NCBI GenBank assembly: GCA_964419935.1
Contig: CAYQQJ010000027.1
Coordinates: 1-43,099, forward strand
Origin: CAYQQJ01 sp964419935
GTDB lineage: Bacteria; Pseudomonadota; Gammaproteobacteria; Pseudomonadales; Cellvibrionaceae
Direction: 5' to 3'
Length of the DNA stretch: 43,099 bases
Below the pieces are notes generated by a model. That model saw nothing but the letters and a program-made list of their open reading frames with translations. It had not been told where the DNA came from and made no database searches. Positions 16,097-23,187 of this stretch are shown piece by piece. The number at the start of each line of letters is the position of its first letter. Within the stretch, counting starts at the first letter, position 1. A program made the position numbers and the translations under genes.

Positions 16097-16805
16097 AAAG
16101 CGCCTTCAATTGTTTCACCATAGCGATGCCGACCGGCTTCGCCGATTTGGGGTTTTGCCCGGTAATCAGCCGCTCGTCGACAATGACATGTTCCTGCCAA
16201 GCCGGTCGCGTGCGAAATTTTGCGCCGCGCTCGGTCAGTCGATCCTGCAGGGAAAAAGGCACCACATCGTCCAACTCTACAGCGGCTTCTTCTTCGTTCG
16301 TAAAAGCGGTGATTTGTTTGCCGCTGACCAGCGGCATGCCACCATCAAGTTTGACATTGACCAACGCAGCAGCACCGTGACATACCGTGGCGACGACGCC
16401 CCCCGCCTGATAAAGCGCTGCGGCCGCTTGTTGCACGGCGGCATTATCGGGGAAGTCCCACATGGCGCCGTGGCCTCCTGCGAACAGAATTCCCTGATAC
16501 TTGCCGATATCCAGCTCGCCCAGATTCGGCGCGTTGTTCATGGCTGCCACCAAGTGTTCATCCGCGAGAAAGCGACGGTTATCCGGATCATGTTCGTCCT
16601 GGCCACGGGGATCAATGGCCGCCTCGCCGCCCTCGATACTCGCAATGTCAACAATCACCCCTGAATCCTGCAGCATAAAAAGCGGGTGCGTTAACTCAGA
16701 CAGCCAAAAGCCCGTCGCTTCGCCGGTATCACCCAACGCACTGTGGCTGGTAATCACCAACAACACATGGCTGTGGTCGCCATTTTCAAGATTCACCGTG
16801 GTCAT
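16086..16805 (-). CDS. DJ-1/PfpI-family protein, Hsp31/glyoxalase III type
   Basis: This 239-residue cytoplasmic protein has the class I glutamine-amidotransferase-like fold. TGEATGFWLSELTHPLFML carries the conserved acidic residue near 27-40. GILFAGGHGAMWDFPDN follows near 105-120. The nucleophile elbow is ATVCHGAAALVNV, with the catalytic Cys near 142. The Glu-Cys-His arrangement and length match Hsp31/YDR533C-like proteins that convert methylglyoxal to lactate without cofactor or act as stress chaperones. The ribosome-binding site AAGGTG precedes the ATG. It follows cfa on the same strand, with an array of degenerate heptamers in the 85-bp gap. Confidence 0.85.
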   Translation of the reverse strand: MTTVNLENGDHSHVLLVITSHSALGDTGEATGFWLSELTHPLFMLQDSGVIVDIASIEGGEAAIDPRGQDEHDPDNRRFLADEHLVAAMNNAPNLGELDIGKYQGILFAGGHGAMWDFPDNAAVQQAAAALYQAGGVVATVCHGAAALVNVKLDGGMPLVSGKQITAFTNEEEAAVELDDVVPFSLQDRLTERGAKFRTRPAWQEHVIVDERLITGQNPKSAKPVGIAMVKQLKALFDS

Positions 16806-16853
16806 AAAATCACCTTATTAACCTTCATCGGCGGGCAGTGTCTAAACTTTTAA

Positions 16854-16888
16854 CTTACGGCTTGTTGCTTGCAGCTTACGGCTTTTAC
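16854..16888. repeat. Degenerate heptamer array (CTTACGG/CTTGCAG type)
   Basis: Five consecutive 7-bp units, CTTACGG, CTTGTTG, CTTGCAG, CTTACGG and CTTTTAC, abut the cfa stop codon. They are related to the CTTGCAG (complement CTGCAAG) arrays at 21061, 21287 and 43046. A GGCGGGCAGTGTC motif lies at 16830-16842 next to it. Confidence 0.6.
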
Positions 16889-16890
16889 TT

Positions 16891-18063
16891 CTACCTTTTC
16901 GAACGATAAACCGCGGTCCGCTCGGGCTTGGCGAGCACTAACTGCCATAACTGACCTTTGCGCGCGCGGAAGTAACCGGCGCAGCACATGAGGTAATACT
17001 TCCACATTCGGTAAAAGCGCTTGCCGTATTTGGCCTCCAGTTGCGGCCAGGCGGTGTCGAACCGCTGCCACCATGCCATGAGTGTGCGGTCATAGTCCTG
17101 CCCGAAGTTGTGCCAGTCCTCGAGAATGAATTTATTCTCTATCGCGGTCGACACTTCAGCGGCGGATGGCAGTTTGCCATTGGGAAAAATGTACTTGTCC
17201 AACCAGCGGTCGGTGGTAGGTAGGCTGCGATGCGCGCCGATACTGTGCAGTAAAAAAAGCCCCTCATCTGACAGTACCCGGCTGACCGCGTTGAAATAAG
17301 TGGCGTAGTTGGTTGGGCCGACATGCTCAAACATACCCACGGATGCAACCTTGTCGAAGCGGCCTTGCAGGTCGCGGTAGTCCATAAGTTCAATGGTCAC
17401 CGGCAAGCCCGCGCAGCGCTCCTGAGCGAGTTTTTGTTGCTCCTGGGACACCGTGATGCCAAGCACTTCGGCACCATAATGCTCCGCGGCATGCTTGGCC
17501 AAGCCACCCCATCCGCAACCGATGTCCAGCAATTTCTCACCGGCCTGCAACTCCAGCTTGCGACAGATAAGGTCGAGCTTTTGGTACTGTGCTTGTTCAA
17601 GTGTCTCGGCGTTTTTCCAGTAACCACAAGAATAACTCATGGTTGGATCCAGCATGGCGACAAACAGATCGTTGCCCAAATCATAGTGTTGCCTGCCAAC
17701 CTGAAACGCTCGCGCACAGGATTGCAGATTGAACAGACAGTGGCGCATGGCCGCCAGAGCAAGGCGAAACTTTGCCAGGCCCGTCAACTGCATCCCGGCG
17801 TCGATCTTTACCAGTCGATAAAACAGTTCATCCAGGGCTTTGGCGTCCCACAGGCCATCCATGTAGGCTTCACCGAAGCCGAGGGAGCCCTGGGTCAATA
17901 TCCGACTGAACAGCTTGTTGTCGTGGACCTGAATGTCCCAGGGCGCGCTGCCGTTGAATTCAATCCCGGCAGAGCGCGCCAATTCCTCGATAACCGATGG
18001 CGGTTTGACGGAGCGGTGATCGACCGAAGTGACCGGACTGAAGTAACGATCGTTCTCAGACAT
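16891..18063 (-). CDS. cfa: Cyclopropane-fatty-acyl-phospholipid synthase
   Basis: Cfa adds a methylene from S-adenosylmethionine to unsaturated acyl chains of membrane phospholipids, a stationary-phase and acid-stress modification. The 390 residues fit the family (E. coli 382). Motifs seen are the AdoMet-binding LDIGCGWGGLAKHAAEHYGA near 170, GITVSQEQQKLAQERC, the MFEHVGPTNYATYF stretch near 250 and LHSIGAHRS near 280. I chose the ATG at 18061-18063, which has GGGGAA upstream; the frame continues to 18111 but gives an implausible N-terminus. It uses unsaturated lipids whose precursors come from fabA-fabB in this same window. Confidence 0.95.
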   Translation of the reverse strand: MSENDRYFSPVTSVDHRSVKPPSVIEELARSAGIEFNGSAPWDIQVHDNKLFSRILTQGSLGFGEAYMDGLWDAKALDELFYRLVKIDAGMQLTGLAKFRLALAAMRHCLFNLQSCARAFQVGRQHYDLGNDLFVAMLDPTMSYSCGYWKNAETLEQAQYQKLDLICRKLELQAGEKLLDIGCGWGGLAKHAAEHYGAEVLGITVSQEQQKLAQERCAGLPVTIELMDYRDLQGRFDKVASVGMFEHVGPTNYATYFNAVSRVLSDEGLFLLHSIGAHRSLPTTDRWLDKYIFPNGKLPSAAEVSTAIENKFILEDWHNFGQDYDRTLMAWWQRFDTAWPQLEAKYGKRFYRMWKYYLMCCAGYFRARKGQLWQLVLAKPERTAVYRSKR

Positions 18064-18421
18064 AGTGATTCCCCAAGCTTGCGACGGCGTTAGGTGTGGT
18101 GCCCGGCGCAACGAGTGCGAGGCAGGTGCTGAGACAGCGCCAGAAGTTGCAAAAGTTACAACAGATCGCTCTCGCTTGCGCCGGAATGCGGCAGTTGTTC
18201 ATGGGTGGATAGACGCTGAAGCAAAAGTCAGGCCGGGTAACGGCACGGACCGGTCTGGAAAAGAACACAGAAAGCAAAGTGGATGACGGTTCATTGCCCG
18301 ACCGCAAGCGGCGCCCTATAATTCCCCACCAATCCGGAATGCGGTGACAGTCGGGCGACCTGCGAATGGTCTGCGCGCACGCCTCTCCGATAACTATCGC
18401 ACACTTCAAACACGAGTCCTT
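18064..18421. other. Divergent intergenic region cfa/GDT1
   Basis: This 358-bp region separates divergent genes. It contains the good plus-strand promoter at 18294-18322. Because the downstream gene belongs to a manganese-exporter family I looked for a yybP-ykoY riboswitch and did not recognise its conserved GGGGAGUAG-type loops. The part nearest cfa is GC-rich with no recognisable operator. Confidence 0.45.
18294..18322 (+). promoter_or_regulatory. Sigma-70-type promoter for the GDT1-family gene
   Basis: TTGCCC (18294-18299), an exact 17-bp spacer and a consensus TATAAT (18317-18322) predict a transcript start near 18329 and a leader of about 93 bases before the ATG at 18422. Confidence 0.6.
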
Positions 18422-18979
18422 ATGGAAGCCCTGTTAAATTCCACCCTGGCAGTCGCCATCGCCGAAATCGGTGACAAAACCCAACTCCTGTCGCTATTGC
18501 TCGCTGCACGCTTCAAGCAACGCCATTTGATCATCCTCGGTATTCTGGTCGCCACCGTTATCAATCACGGCATTTCCGCCTGGCTCGGCGCCTGGTTGAC
18601 CGGCCTTATTCCCGAAGGAGTTGGCAAATGGCTGATTGGCGGCAGCTTTGTGTTGATTGCCCTTTGGGTACTGATCCCGGACAAGGAGGACGACGTCCCC
18701 AGCAAGCTCGACCAGTACGGGCCGTTTGTTGCATCGCTGGTGCTGTTCTTCCTCGCAGAAATTGGCGATAAAACCCAGATTGCCACGGTTATTCTTGCCG
18801 CCCAGTACAGCAGCATTATCTGGGTCACTCTCGGCACTACCCTTGGCATGCTTATCGCGAACATCCCCGTCATCTATGCCGGCTCATGGCTGTTGCAGAA
18901 AATCTCGTTCAAGATTGCGCGCTGGACGGCCTGTGTCGTTTTTGCCTTGATGGGCATCGCTATAATGGCGGGGTTTTAA
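18422..18979 (+). CDS. GDT1/TMEM165 (UPF0016) family cation transporter
   Basis: This 185-residue inner-membrane protein has two homologous halves of three helices each. The diagnostic ExGD(K/R)TQ motif appears twice, IAEIGDKTQL near residue 15 and LAEIGDKTQI near 118; these acidic residues line the cation path. Bacterial members export manganese or exchange Ca/Mn for protons. The start at 18422 places the first motif in helix 1 as expected; the frame extends to 18344 without a ribosome-binding site. A good promoter precedes it. A CDF metal transporter follows 48 bp downstream on the same strand, so the pair may form a metal-tolerance operon. Confidence 0.9.
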   Translation: MEALLNSTLAVAIAEIGDKTQLLSLLLAARFKQRHLIILGILVATVINHGISAWLGAWLTGLIPEGVGKWLIGGSFVLIALWVLIPDKEDDVPSKLDQYGPFVASLVLFFLAEIGDKTQIATVILAAQYSSIIWVTLGTTLGMLIANIPVIYAGSWLLQKISFKIARWTACVVFALMGIAIMAGF

Positions 18980-19027
18980 AAAAGCGGCTTGCCCATTCAC
19001 CAGCGCTGATGGCTCGAGGAAAATCCT

Positions 19028-19915
19028 ATGGGACATTCGCACCACCATCATAGCCACACCGATCACACCGACCAGCGCATCGGGCTGGCGTTTTGCCTGA
19101 ATGCCGGTTTTACCGTTATAGAATTCATTGGCGGCTGGCTGACCAATAGCACCGCAATAATGGCGGATGCGGTTCATGACCTTGGCGACACCCTGGCCAT
19201 CGGCTTTGGCTGGGGTCTGCAGAAGGTTGCACAAAAAAGCCCTGATCATAAATACTCCTACGGCTATAAGCGCTTCTCCCTCCTCGGTGCCATCATCAAC
19301 GCGGCGGTATTGATTGCGGGCTCAGTCCTGATCCTGATTGAGTCCGTGCCGCGTCTTTGGCACCCGGAGATGCCCGCTGCGGAAGGAATGCTGGCGCTGG
19401 CTGTGCTGGGCGTGGTGGTAAACGGGGCGGCAGCCTTCACCACAAAGCAGGGGAAAACGCTCAACGAGCGAGTATTGAACCTGCATTTTCTGGAGGATGT
19501 GCTGGGTTGGGTAGCGGTGCTGATTGTGAGCCTGGTACTACTGGTCTACCCACTGCCGATTCTGGACCCACTACTGTCCCTCGGCTTTACCGGATTTATT
19601 CTGTGGCGGGTTGTGCAGACTCTGCGACAGGCGATGGCGATATTTCTGCAGTCGGTACCGGAACCCGGGTTGGCAACGAGAATCGAGGCCAGCCTGATGC
19701 AACTGCAAAGCGTAACCGGTATTCATCATCTACATTTGTGGTCACTGGACGGCGAGCATCATGTTCTCACCGCCCACCTCACTCTCGACCGTGACATTCC
19801 CACCGACGCGCTGATTCAATTGAAGTGCGCTGTGCAAGCAGAGCTTGGACCTTATCGCCTCGCCCACACCACCATCGAAATCGAGTTTCCCAGCGAGAGT
19901 TGCCGCGATGCGTAG
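19028..19915 (+). CDS. Cation diffusion facilitator metal exporter
   Basis: The 295-residue inner-membrane protein belongs to the CDF family (ZitB/CzcD branch), proton antiporters of zinc or related divalent metals. A histidine-rich metal-binding N-terminus begins the protein (GHSHHHHSHTDHTD). The transport site residues are visible in helix 2 (MADAVHDLGDTLAIG) and helix 5 (HFLEDVLGW). The C-terminal cytoplasmic domain, from about 205, contains GIHHLHLWSLDGEHHVLTAH, typical of CDF dimerisation domains. A GAGGAAAA ribosome-binding site precedes the ATG. It follows the GDT1-family gene. It converges on the DUF411 gene with only a 21-bp gap and no T-run terminator between them. Confidence 0.92.
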   Translation: MGHSHHHHSHTDHTDQRIGLAFCLNAGFTVIEFIGGWLTNSTAIMADAVHDLGDTLAIGFGWGLQKVAQKSPDHKYSYGYKRFSLLGAIINAAVLIAGSVLILIESVPRLWHPEMPAAEGMLALAVLGVVVNGAAAFTTKQGKTLNERVLNLHFLEDVLGWVAVLIVSLVLLVYPLPILDPLLSLGFTGFILWRVVQTLRQAMAIFLQSVPEPGLATRIEASLMQLQSVTGIHHLHLWSLDGEHHVLTAHLTLDRDIPTDALIQLKCAVQAELGPYRLAHTTIEIEFPSESCRDA

Positions 19916-19936
19916 TGCAGCGGAAACGGAATCGCG

Positions 19937-20494
19937 TCAGGGCGCGGCGTTTCCGTTGATGCTGGCGTAAACCTCAACGCTGCCGTCACGGTTGATCTGG
20001 AGTACGTCGTAAGGGTCCAGCCGGTTACCCATTTCCATACCAGGGCTTCCCACAGGCATACCGGGCACGGCCAAGCCTGCAGCATTCTTCGGCTTCTCGG
20101 CCAGGAATCTTTTCATCACGTCCGCGGGCACATGGCCTTCAAAAAAGTAGCCATCGGCTGATACGGCGGTGTGACACGACTGATAACGCGGCTCGACGCC
20201 CATTTTCTGCTTTATGCCGGATAAGTCAGCCATATCGTGGATATTCGTGTCGAAACCGGCGCTGTTTACATGATCCACCCAGCCGGTACAGCAACCGCAG
20301 GTCGGGCTTTTGTGTACCGTAAGAACATTTTCCGAGGCTGCCGCAGCCGCAGGTTGAACCTGTTCGGCGCCGTGGCCCGCATGTTCGGTGTGTTCAACAG
20401 GGGTTGCAGCACCGGCGAAAACCGCGGTGCTGGCTGCCATGGAAAAGCCCAAGACAATGTTCAGAAATCGGCGTATTTGTGTATTAGCTTTCAT
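19937..20494 (-). CDS. DUF411 periplasmic metal-binding protein (copper-associated)
   Basis: The 185-residue protein starts MKANTQIRRFLNIVLGFSM and has a signal peptide ending near VFAGA, so it is exported. A His-rich segment (HTEHAGHGAE) follows, then the DUF411 signature: SPTCGCCTGWVDH with a thioredoxin-like Cys cluster near 65-70, SCHTAVSADGYFFEGHVPAD and GLAVPGMPVGSPGMEMG. DUF411 proteins are usually found with copper-resistance genes and are thought to bind copper in the periplasm. I used the ATG at 20492-20494, preceded by GAGAGAGG; the frame extends to 20548. Its neighbour is a CDF metal exporter on the other strand. Confidence 0.87.
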   Translation of the reverse strand: MKANTQIRRFLNIVLGFSMAASTAVFAGAATPVEHTEHAGHGAEQVQPAAAAASENVLTVHKSPTCGCCTGWVDHVNSAGFDTNIHDMADLSGIKQKMGVEPRYQSCHTAVSADGYFFEGHVPADVMKRFLAEKPKNAAGLAVPGMPVGSPGMEMGNRLDPYDVLQINRDGSVEVYASINGNAAP

Positions 20495-20588
20495 AGGAAC
20501 CTCTCTCAACAGAAAGGCTACTTTACCAGTCCCGGCCAACTGTCTCATCCGCTTTTTGCTGGCAGTGCAGACGCAGGCACACTACCTC

Positions 20589-20619
20589 CGCCTCGGCTCG
20601 AAAACCTCGAGCCGAGGCG
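20589..20619. repeat. Perfect 13-bp hairpin between hpf and the DUF411 gene
   Basis: CGCCTCGGCTCGA (20589-20601) and its complement (20607-20619) enclose a 5-base loop AAACC. It lies 45 bp after the hpf stop and 95 bp before the DUF411 start on the minus strand. It has no T run, so it may be an atypical terminator, an RNA-processing site or an operator. Confidence 0.5.
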
Positions 20620-20663
20620 AATACAAAGCGGGGGAGAATGATCGAACTGGCAGATTGATCGCG

Positions 20664-20984
20664 TTAGTGGTGGTGGCGGTTGAGCTTGTCCAGGGTATTG
20701 CCCAGGCTGCGTCTGAGCTTGCTGGCTGCGCCTTCGTAAGCTTCATTAACACTGGGGGCATGGTGGTTCACAGCCACAGGTTTGAGCCCCGCAACCCTGG
20801 CTTCCATCGTGCAATGTTTCTCCACTGCGCCGCCTTTATGGCTGTTTGCGTCCTTGAGATGCACCTCCACCCGCGTGACCTGATTTTCAAACCGTCTCAG
20901 ACTTTCCTCCACGGTTCCTGTCACTAAACTCTCCAACCGCTGGTCACTTTGAATATGATGGTCTGTGTTGACTTGTACGTGCAT
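20664..20984 (-). CDS. hpf: Ribosome hibernation-promoting factor, HPF/RaiA family (short form)
   Basis: This 106-residue protein resembles the short HPF/RaiA (sigma-54 modulation protein) family that binds idle 30S subunits. Seen are an N-terminal strand MHVQVNTDHHIQSDQ, a helix ESLRRFENQVTRVEVHLKDA and the second half MEARVAGLKPVAVNHH, then NEAYEGAASKLRRSLGNTLD, the typical alpha/beta pattern. No long-form C-terminal dimerisation domain is present. The tail is RHHH. AGGAGG lies nine bases before the ATG. It is away from the usual rpoN-hpf locus, so it is probably a second stress-related paralogue; the symbol is by family. Confidence 0.8.
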   Translation of the reverse strand: MHVQVNTDHHIQSDQRLESLVTGTVEESLRRFENQVTRVEVHLKDANSHKGGAVEKHCTMEARVAGLKPVAVNHHAPSVNEAYEGAASKLRRSLGNTLDKLNRHHH

Positions 20985-21060
20985 CGCGTCGGCCTCCTGA
21001 CATTGCGCAACATGTGATCAATAGACAGTGGGCTACGGAGGGGAGTTCAGGGGGAAATAA

Positions 21061-21113
21061 AAGCTGCAAGCCGCAAGCGACAAGCTAAAAGGAAAGACAG
21101 GGAAAAGGGAAAA
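21061..21113. repeat. Compound heptamer array (AAGCNNC)x4 and (GGGAAAA)x2
   Basis: Units AAGCTGC, AAGCCGC, AAGCGAC and AAGCTAA run at 21061-21088, followed by GGGAAAA at 21100-21106 and 21107-21113. Two different heptamer families lie side by side here. Confidence 0.65.
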
Positions 21114-21217
21114 GAGGGATTGTGCTGCTGTTATTTTCTCGGGCATGGCTTGTCTGTCGTTATTTTTGTCAAATTTTGGTGGGCAGTGTCCATCCTAGGG
21201 GAGAGGTTGCTTGAGCG

Positions 21218-21242
21218 AAGCTCCCATCTTATCTGGGAGCTT
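21218..21242. repeat. 9-bp perfect hairpin
   Basis: AAGCTCCCA (21218-21226) pairs with TGGGAGCTT (21234-21242) around loop TCTTATC. It lies within the repeat-filled region downstream of fpr and may serve as its terminator, although the following T run (TTGCAGCTCTTACTTTT) is interrupted. Confidence 0.4.
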
Positions 21243-21253
21243 GCAGCTCTTAC

Positions 21254-21314
21254 TTTTCCCTTTTCCCTTTTCCCTTGGGTTTCCCGCTTGTAGCTTGCGG
21301 CTTGTAGCTTACAG
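21254..21314. repeat. Compound heptamer array (TTTTCCC)x3 and (CTTGNNG)x4
   Basis: TTTTCCC is repeated exactly at 21254-21260, 21261-21267 and 21268-21274. Then CTTGTAG, CTTGCGG, CTTGTAG and CTTACAG run at 21287-21314, ending 14 bp from the fpr stop. Together with 21061-21113 it forms an inverted arrangement of the same two families. Confidence 0.65.
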
Positions 21315-21328
21315 CTACCATCTACCTC

Positions 21329-22105
21329 CTACTGCTCAACAAAAGCACGCTCTATCACGTAGTGGCCGGCGTCGCCGTGGCGCACTTCTTGAAAGCCGCG
21401 CTCGTCGAGGATGGCGCAGGCCTCTTTGAGCATGCTCGGGCTGCCGCAAATCATGAAGCGGTCGTTGTCGAGATTGATCGGCGGCAGGCCCAGATCGTCC
21501 GCCAGTTTGCCGGAGGCCAACGCATCGGTAATCCGGCCGTTGTTGCGGAATGGCTCACGGGTCACGGTGGGGTAGTACAGTAGTTTTTCCTGCACCATCT
21601 CGCCGAAAAACTCGTTGTTCGGCAATTCATTGGTAATGTAGTCTTGATAGGCGAGATCGCTGATATGGCGCACGCCGTGGGTCAGAATCACCTTGTCGTA
21701 TTGCTCATACACTTCCGGGTCTTTGATGATGCTCATAAACGGCGCCAGGCCAGTTCCTGTACTGAGCAGGTACAAGTGCTTAGCGGGCAGCAAGTGGTCA
21801 GTCACCAGAGTACCGGTGGTTTTGCTGTTGACGACAATCTCGTCGCCGACTTTGATTTTCTGCAGTTGAGACGTCAAGGGACCGTCCGGCACCTTGATGC
21901 TGAAAAACTCCAGTTTCTCCTCGTGATTGGCGCTGGTGAGGCTGTAGGCGCGCAGCAGTGGCTTTCCGTTCGGCTGCTCAAGGCCAATCATGGTGAAATG
22001 CCCATTGCGAAACCGGAAACCGGGATTGCGGGTGGTGGTAAAGCTGAACAAGGAGTCCGTCCAGTGATGGACATCCAGTACACGTTCTTTTACTAGGCTG
22101 CTCAT
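21329..22105 (-). CDS. fpr: Ferredoxin/flavodoxin-NADP+ reductase
   Basis: Fpr is a FAD enzyme exchanging electrons between NADPH and ferredoxin or flavodoxin, used in iron-sulfur repair and oxidative stress. The 258-residue protein has the FAD-binding motif RAYSLTSANHEEKLEFF near residue 51, the PLTSQLQKI phosphate-contacting stretch, the NADP-binding LLSTGTGLAPFMSII near 107 and FMICGSPSML near 215. It ends FVEQ, close to the Pseudomonas FprA subclass. I chose the ATG at 22103-22105, preceded by GGAGAG; an in-frame ATG at 22123 has no ribosome-binding site. Divergent finR, 109 bp away, is its expected activator. Confidence 0.93.
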   Translation of the reverse strand: MSSLVKERVLDVHHWTDSLFSFTTTRNPGFRFRNGHFTMIGLEQPNGKPLLRAYSLTSANHEEKLEFFSIKVPDGPLTSQLQKIKVGDEIVVNSKTTGTLVTDHLLPAKHLYLLSTGTGLAPFMSIIKDPEVYEQYDKVILTHGVRHISDLAYQDYITNELPNNEFFGEMVQEKLLYYPTVTREPFRNNGRITDALASGKLADDLGLPPINLDNDRFMICGSPSMLKEACAILDERGFQEVRHGDAGHYVIERAFVEQ

Positions 22106-22132
22106 GGTCTCTCCAGAGGGCAAAAAAATCGA

Positions 22133-22184
22133 AAGTCATTTGCGCTCATAATACCCAAGGCCTAACATATCGGTAAAATGACTT
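22133..22184. promoter_or_regulatory. Inverted repeat in the fpr-finR intergenic region
   Basis: AAGTCATTT (22133-22141) and its exact complement AAATGACTT (22176-22184) flank 34 bp of AT-rich DNA between the divergent fpr and finR genes. Their positions near each promoter fit binding sites for the LysR-type regulator FinR, but this has not been compared with known FinR sites. Confidence 0.4.
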
Positions 22185-22214
22185 ATTTAACTATACATAA
22201 TCGGTTAAGGTTAT

Positions 22215-23099
22215 ATGCACTACACGCTTCGCCAACTCGAGGTCTTCCTGGCAGTGGCCCATTTCGAGAATGTCACTCGAGCGGCCGCGTCACTGGCCAT
22301 GTCCCAGTCCGCCTGCAGCGGCGCTCTGCGGGATCTGGAAAATCAGTACAACGTGCAGTTGTTCGACCGTGTGGGCAAGCGCCTCCAGCTGAACGAACTC
22401 GGTCGCCTGCTGCGCCCCAAGGCTGAAGCCCTGCTCGAGCGGGCGCAATCATTCGAGCAGGATCTGATGAAGCACAAGGATGTGGGACAACTGAAAATCG
22501 GCGCAACGCTCACCATCGGCAACTACCTGGCGGTCAGATTGATCACTGAGTTCATGAAAAAGTCACCGGATGCCCGCGTCAGCCTGGATGTCGCCAATAC
22601 CTCGGCCATTGCGCGGGAGTTACTGAATTTCGATATTGATCTGGGACTGATAGAGGGCGAATTGCACCACGCCGATCTCACACTGATTCCCTGGCAAACG
22701 GATGAACTTGTCTGTTTCTGTGCACCCGAACATCCCTTGGCACAACAAGCCACTTTGTCGGACACTGATATTCTGGCAGCGCAGTGGATTTTGCGGGAAC
22801 CTGGCTCCGGCACTCGCCAGACGTTTGACCGCGCCATGCACGGCCTGCTGCCGGATCTCAATATTCTGCTGGAATTGCAGCACACGGAAGCAATCAAACG
22901 CGCAGTGGAAGCCAATCTGGGAATTTCCTGCTTATCGCGCATTTCACTGCAGGACGCATTCAAGCGCGGTACGCTGATGCCTCTGGAGGTGCCACAACGG
23001 AATCTTTCACGAATGTTTTACGTGGCGCTGCACAAGGATAAGTATCGCAGTGCGGGTATCGAACGTTGGCTGGAAATTTGTGGCGTGGAGGGATGGTGA
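22215..23099 (+). CDS. finR: LysR-type regulator, FinR-like
   Basis: The 294-residue protein has an N-terminal winged helix-turn-helix (LRQLEVFLAVAHFENVTRAA, then MSQSACSGALRDLENQ near residues 5-45) and a C-terminal substrate-binding domain. It includes KIGATLTIGNYLAVRLI, DLGLIEGELHH and VCFCAPEHPLAQ, which follow Pseudomonas FinR closely. It is divergent from fpr with a 109-bp gap, the arrangement in which FinR activates fpr under superoxide stress or sulfur limitation. A ribosome-binding site AAGG precedes the ATG. A terminator follows at 23134-23162. The regulatory role is inferred from family and synteny. Confidence 0.87.
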   Translation: MHYTLRQLEVFLAVAHFENVTRAAASLAMSQSACSGALRDLENQYNVQLFDRVGKRLQLNELGRLLRPKAEALLERAQSFEQDLMKHKDVGQLKIGATLTIGNYLAVRLITEFMKKSPDARVSLDVANTSAIARELLNFDIDLGLIEGELHHADLTLIPWQTDELVCFCAPEHPLAQQATLSDTDILAAQWILREPGSGTRQTFDRAMHGLLPDLNILLELQHTEAIKRAVEANLGISCLSRISLQDAFKRGTLMPLEVPQRNLSRMFYVALHKDKYRSAGIERWLEICGVEGW

Positions 23100-23133
23100 T
23101 AGCTGCAAGTAAAAGGATAAATAAAAGACGATT

Positions 23134-23162
23134 AAAAAGGGCAGCCGAGGCTGCCCTTTTTT
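23134..23162. terminator. Bidirectional rho-independent terminator
   Basis: GGGCAGCC (23139-23146) and GGCTGCCC (23149-23156) form a stem with A tract before and T tract after (23134-23138, 23157-23162). It serves both convergent genes, finR and the chitinase. Confidence 0.85.
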
Positions 23163-23187
23163 GTACCTTTTTATGAGTACGGAGTGA

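Larger units (their letters stand above)
20985..21328. other. Repeat-filled intergenic interval hpf/fpr
   Basis: The interval holds only repeat material: AAGCTGC-type heptamers (21061-21088), GGGAAAA heptamers (21100-21113), a GGTGGGCAGTGTCC motif (21178-21191), a 9-bp hairpin (21218-21242), TTTTCCC heptamers (21254-21274) and CTTGTAG-type heptamers (21287-21314). The hpf promoter should be just upstream of 20984. No gene is seen. Confidence 0.7.

Noticed and set aside
18064..18421. yybP-ykoY manganese riboswitch before the GDT1-family gene
   Set aside because: The conserved loop sequences were not found by eye; a covariance-model search would be decisive.
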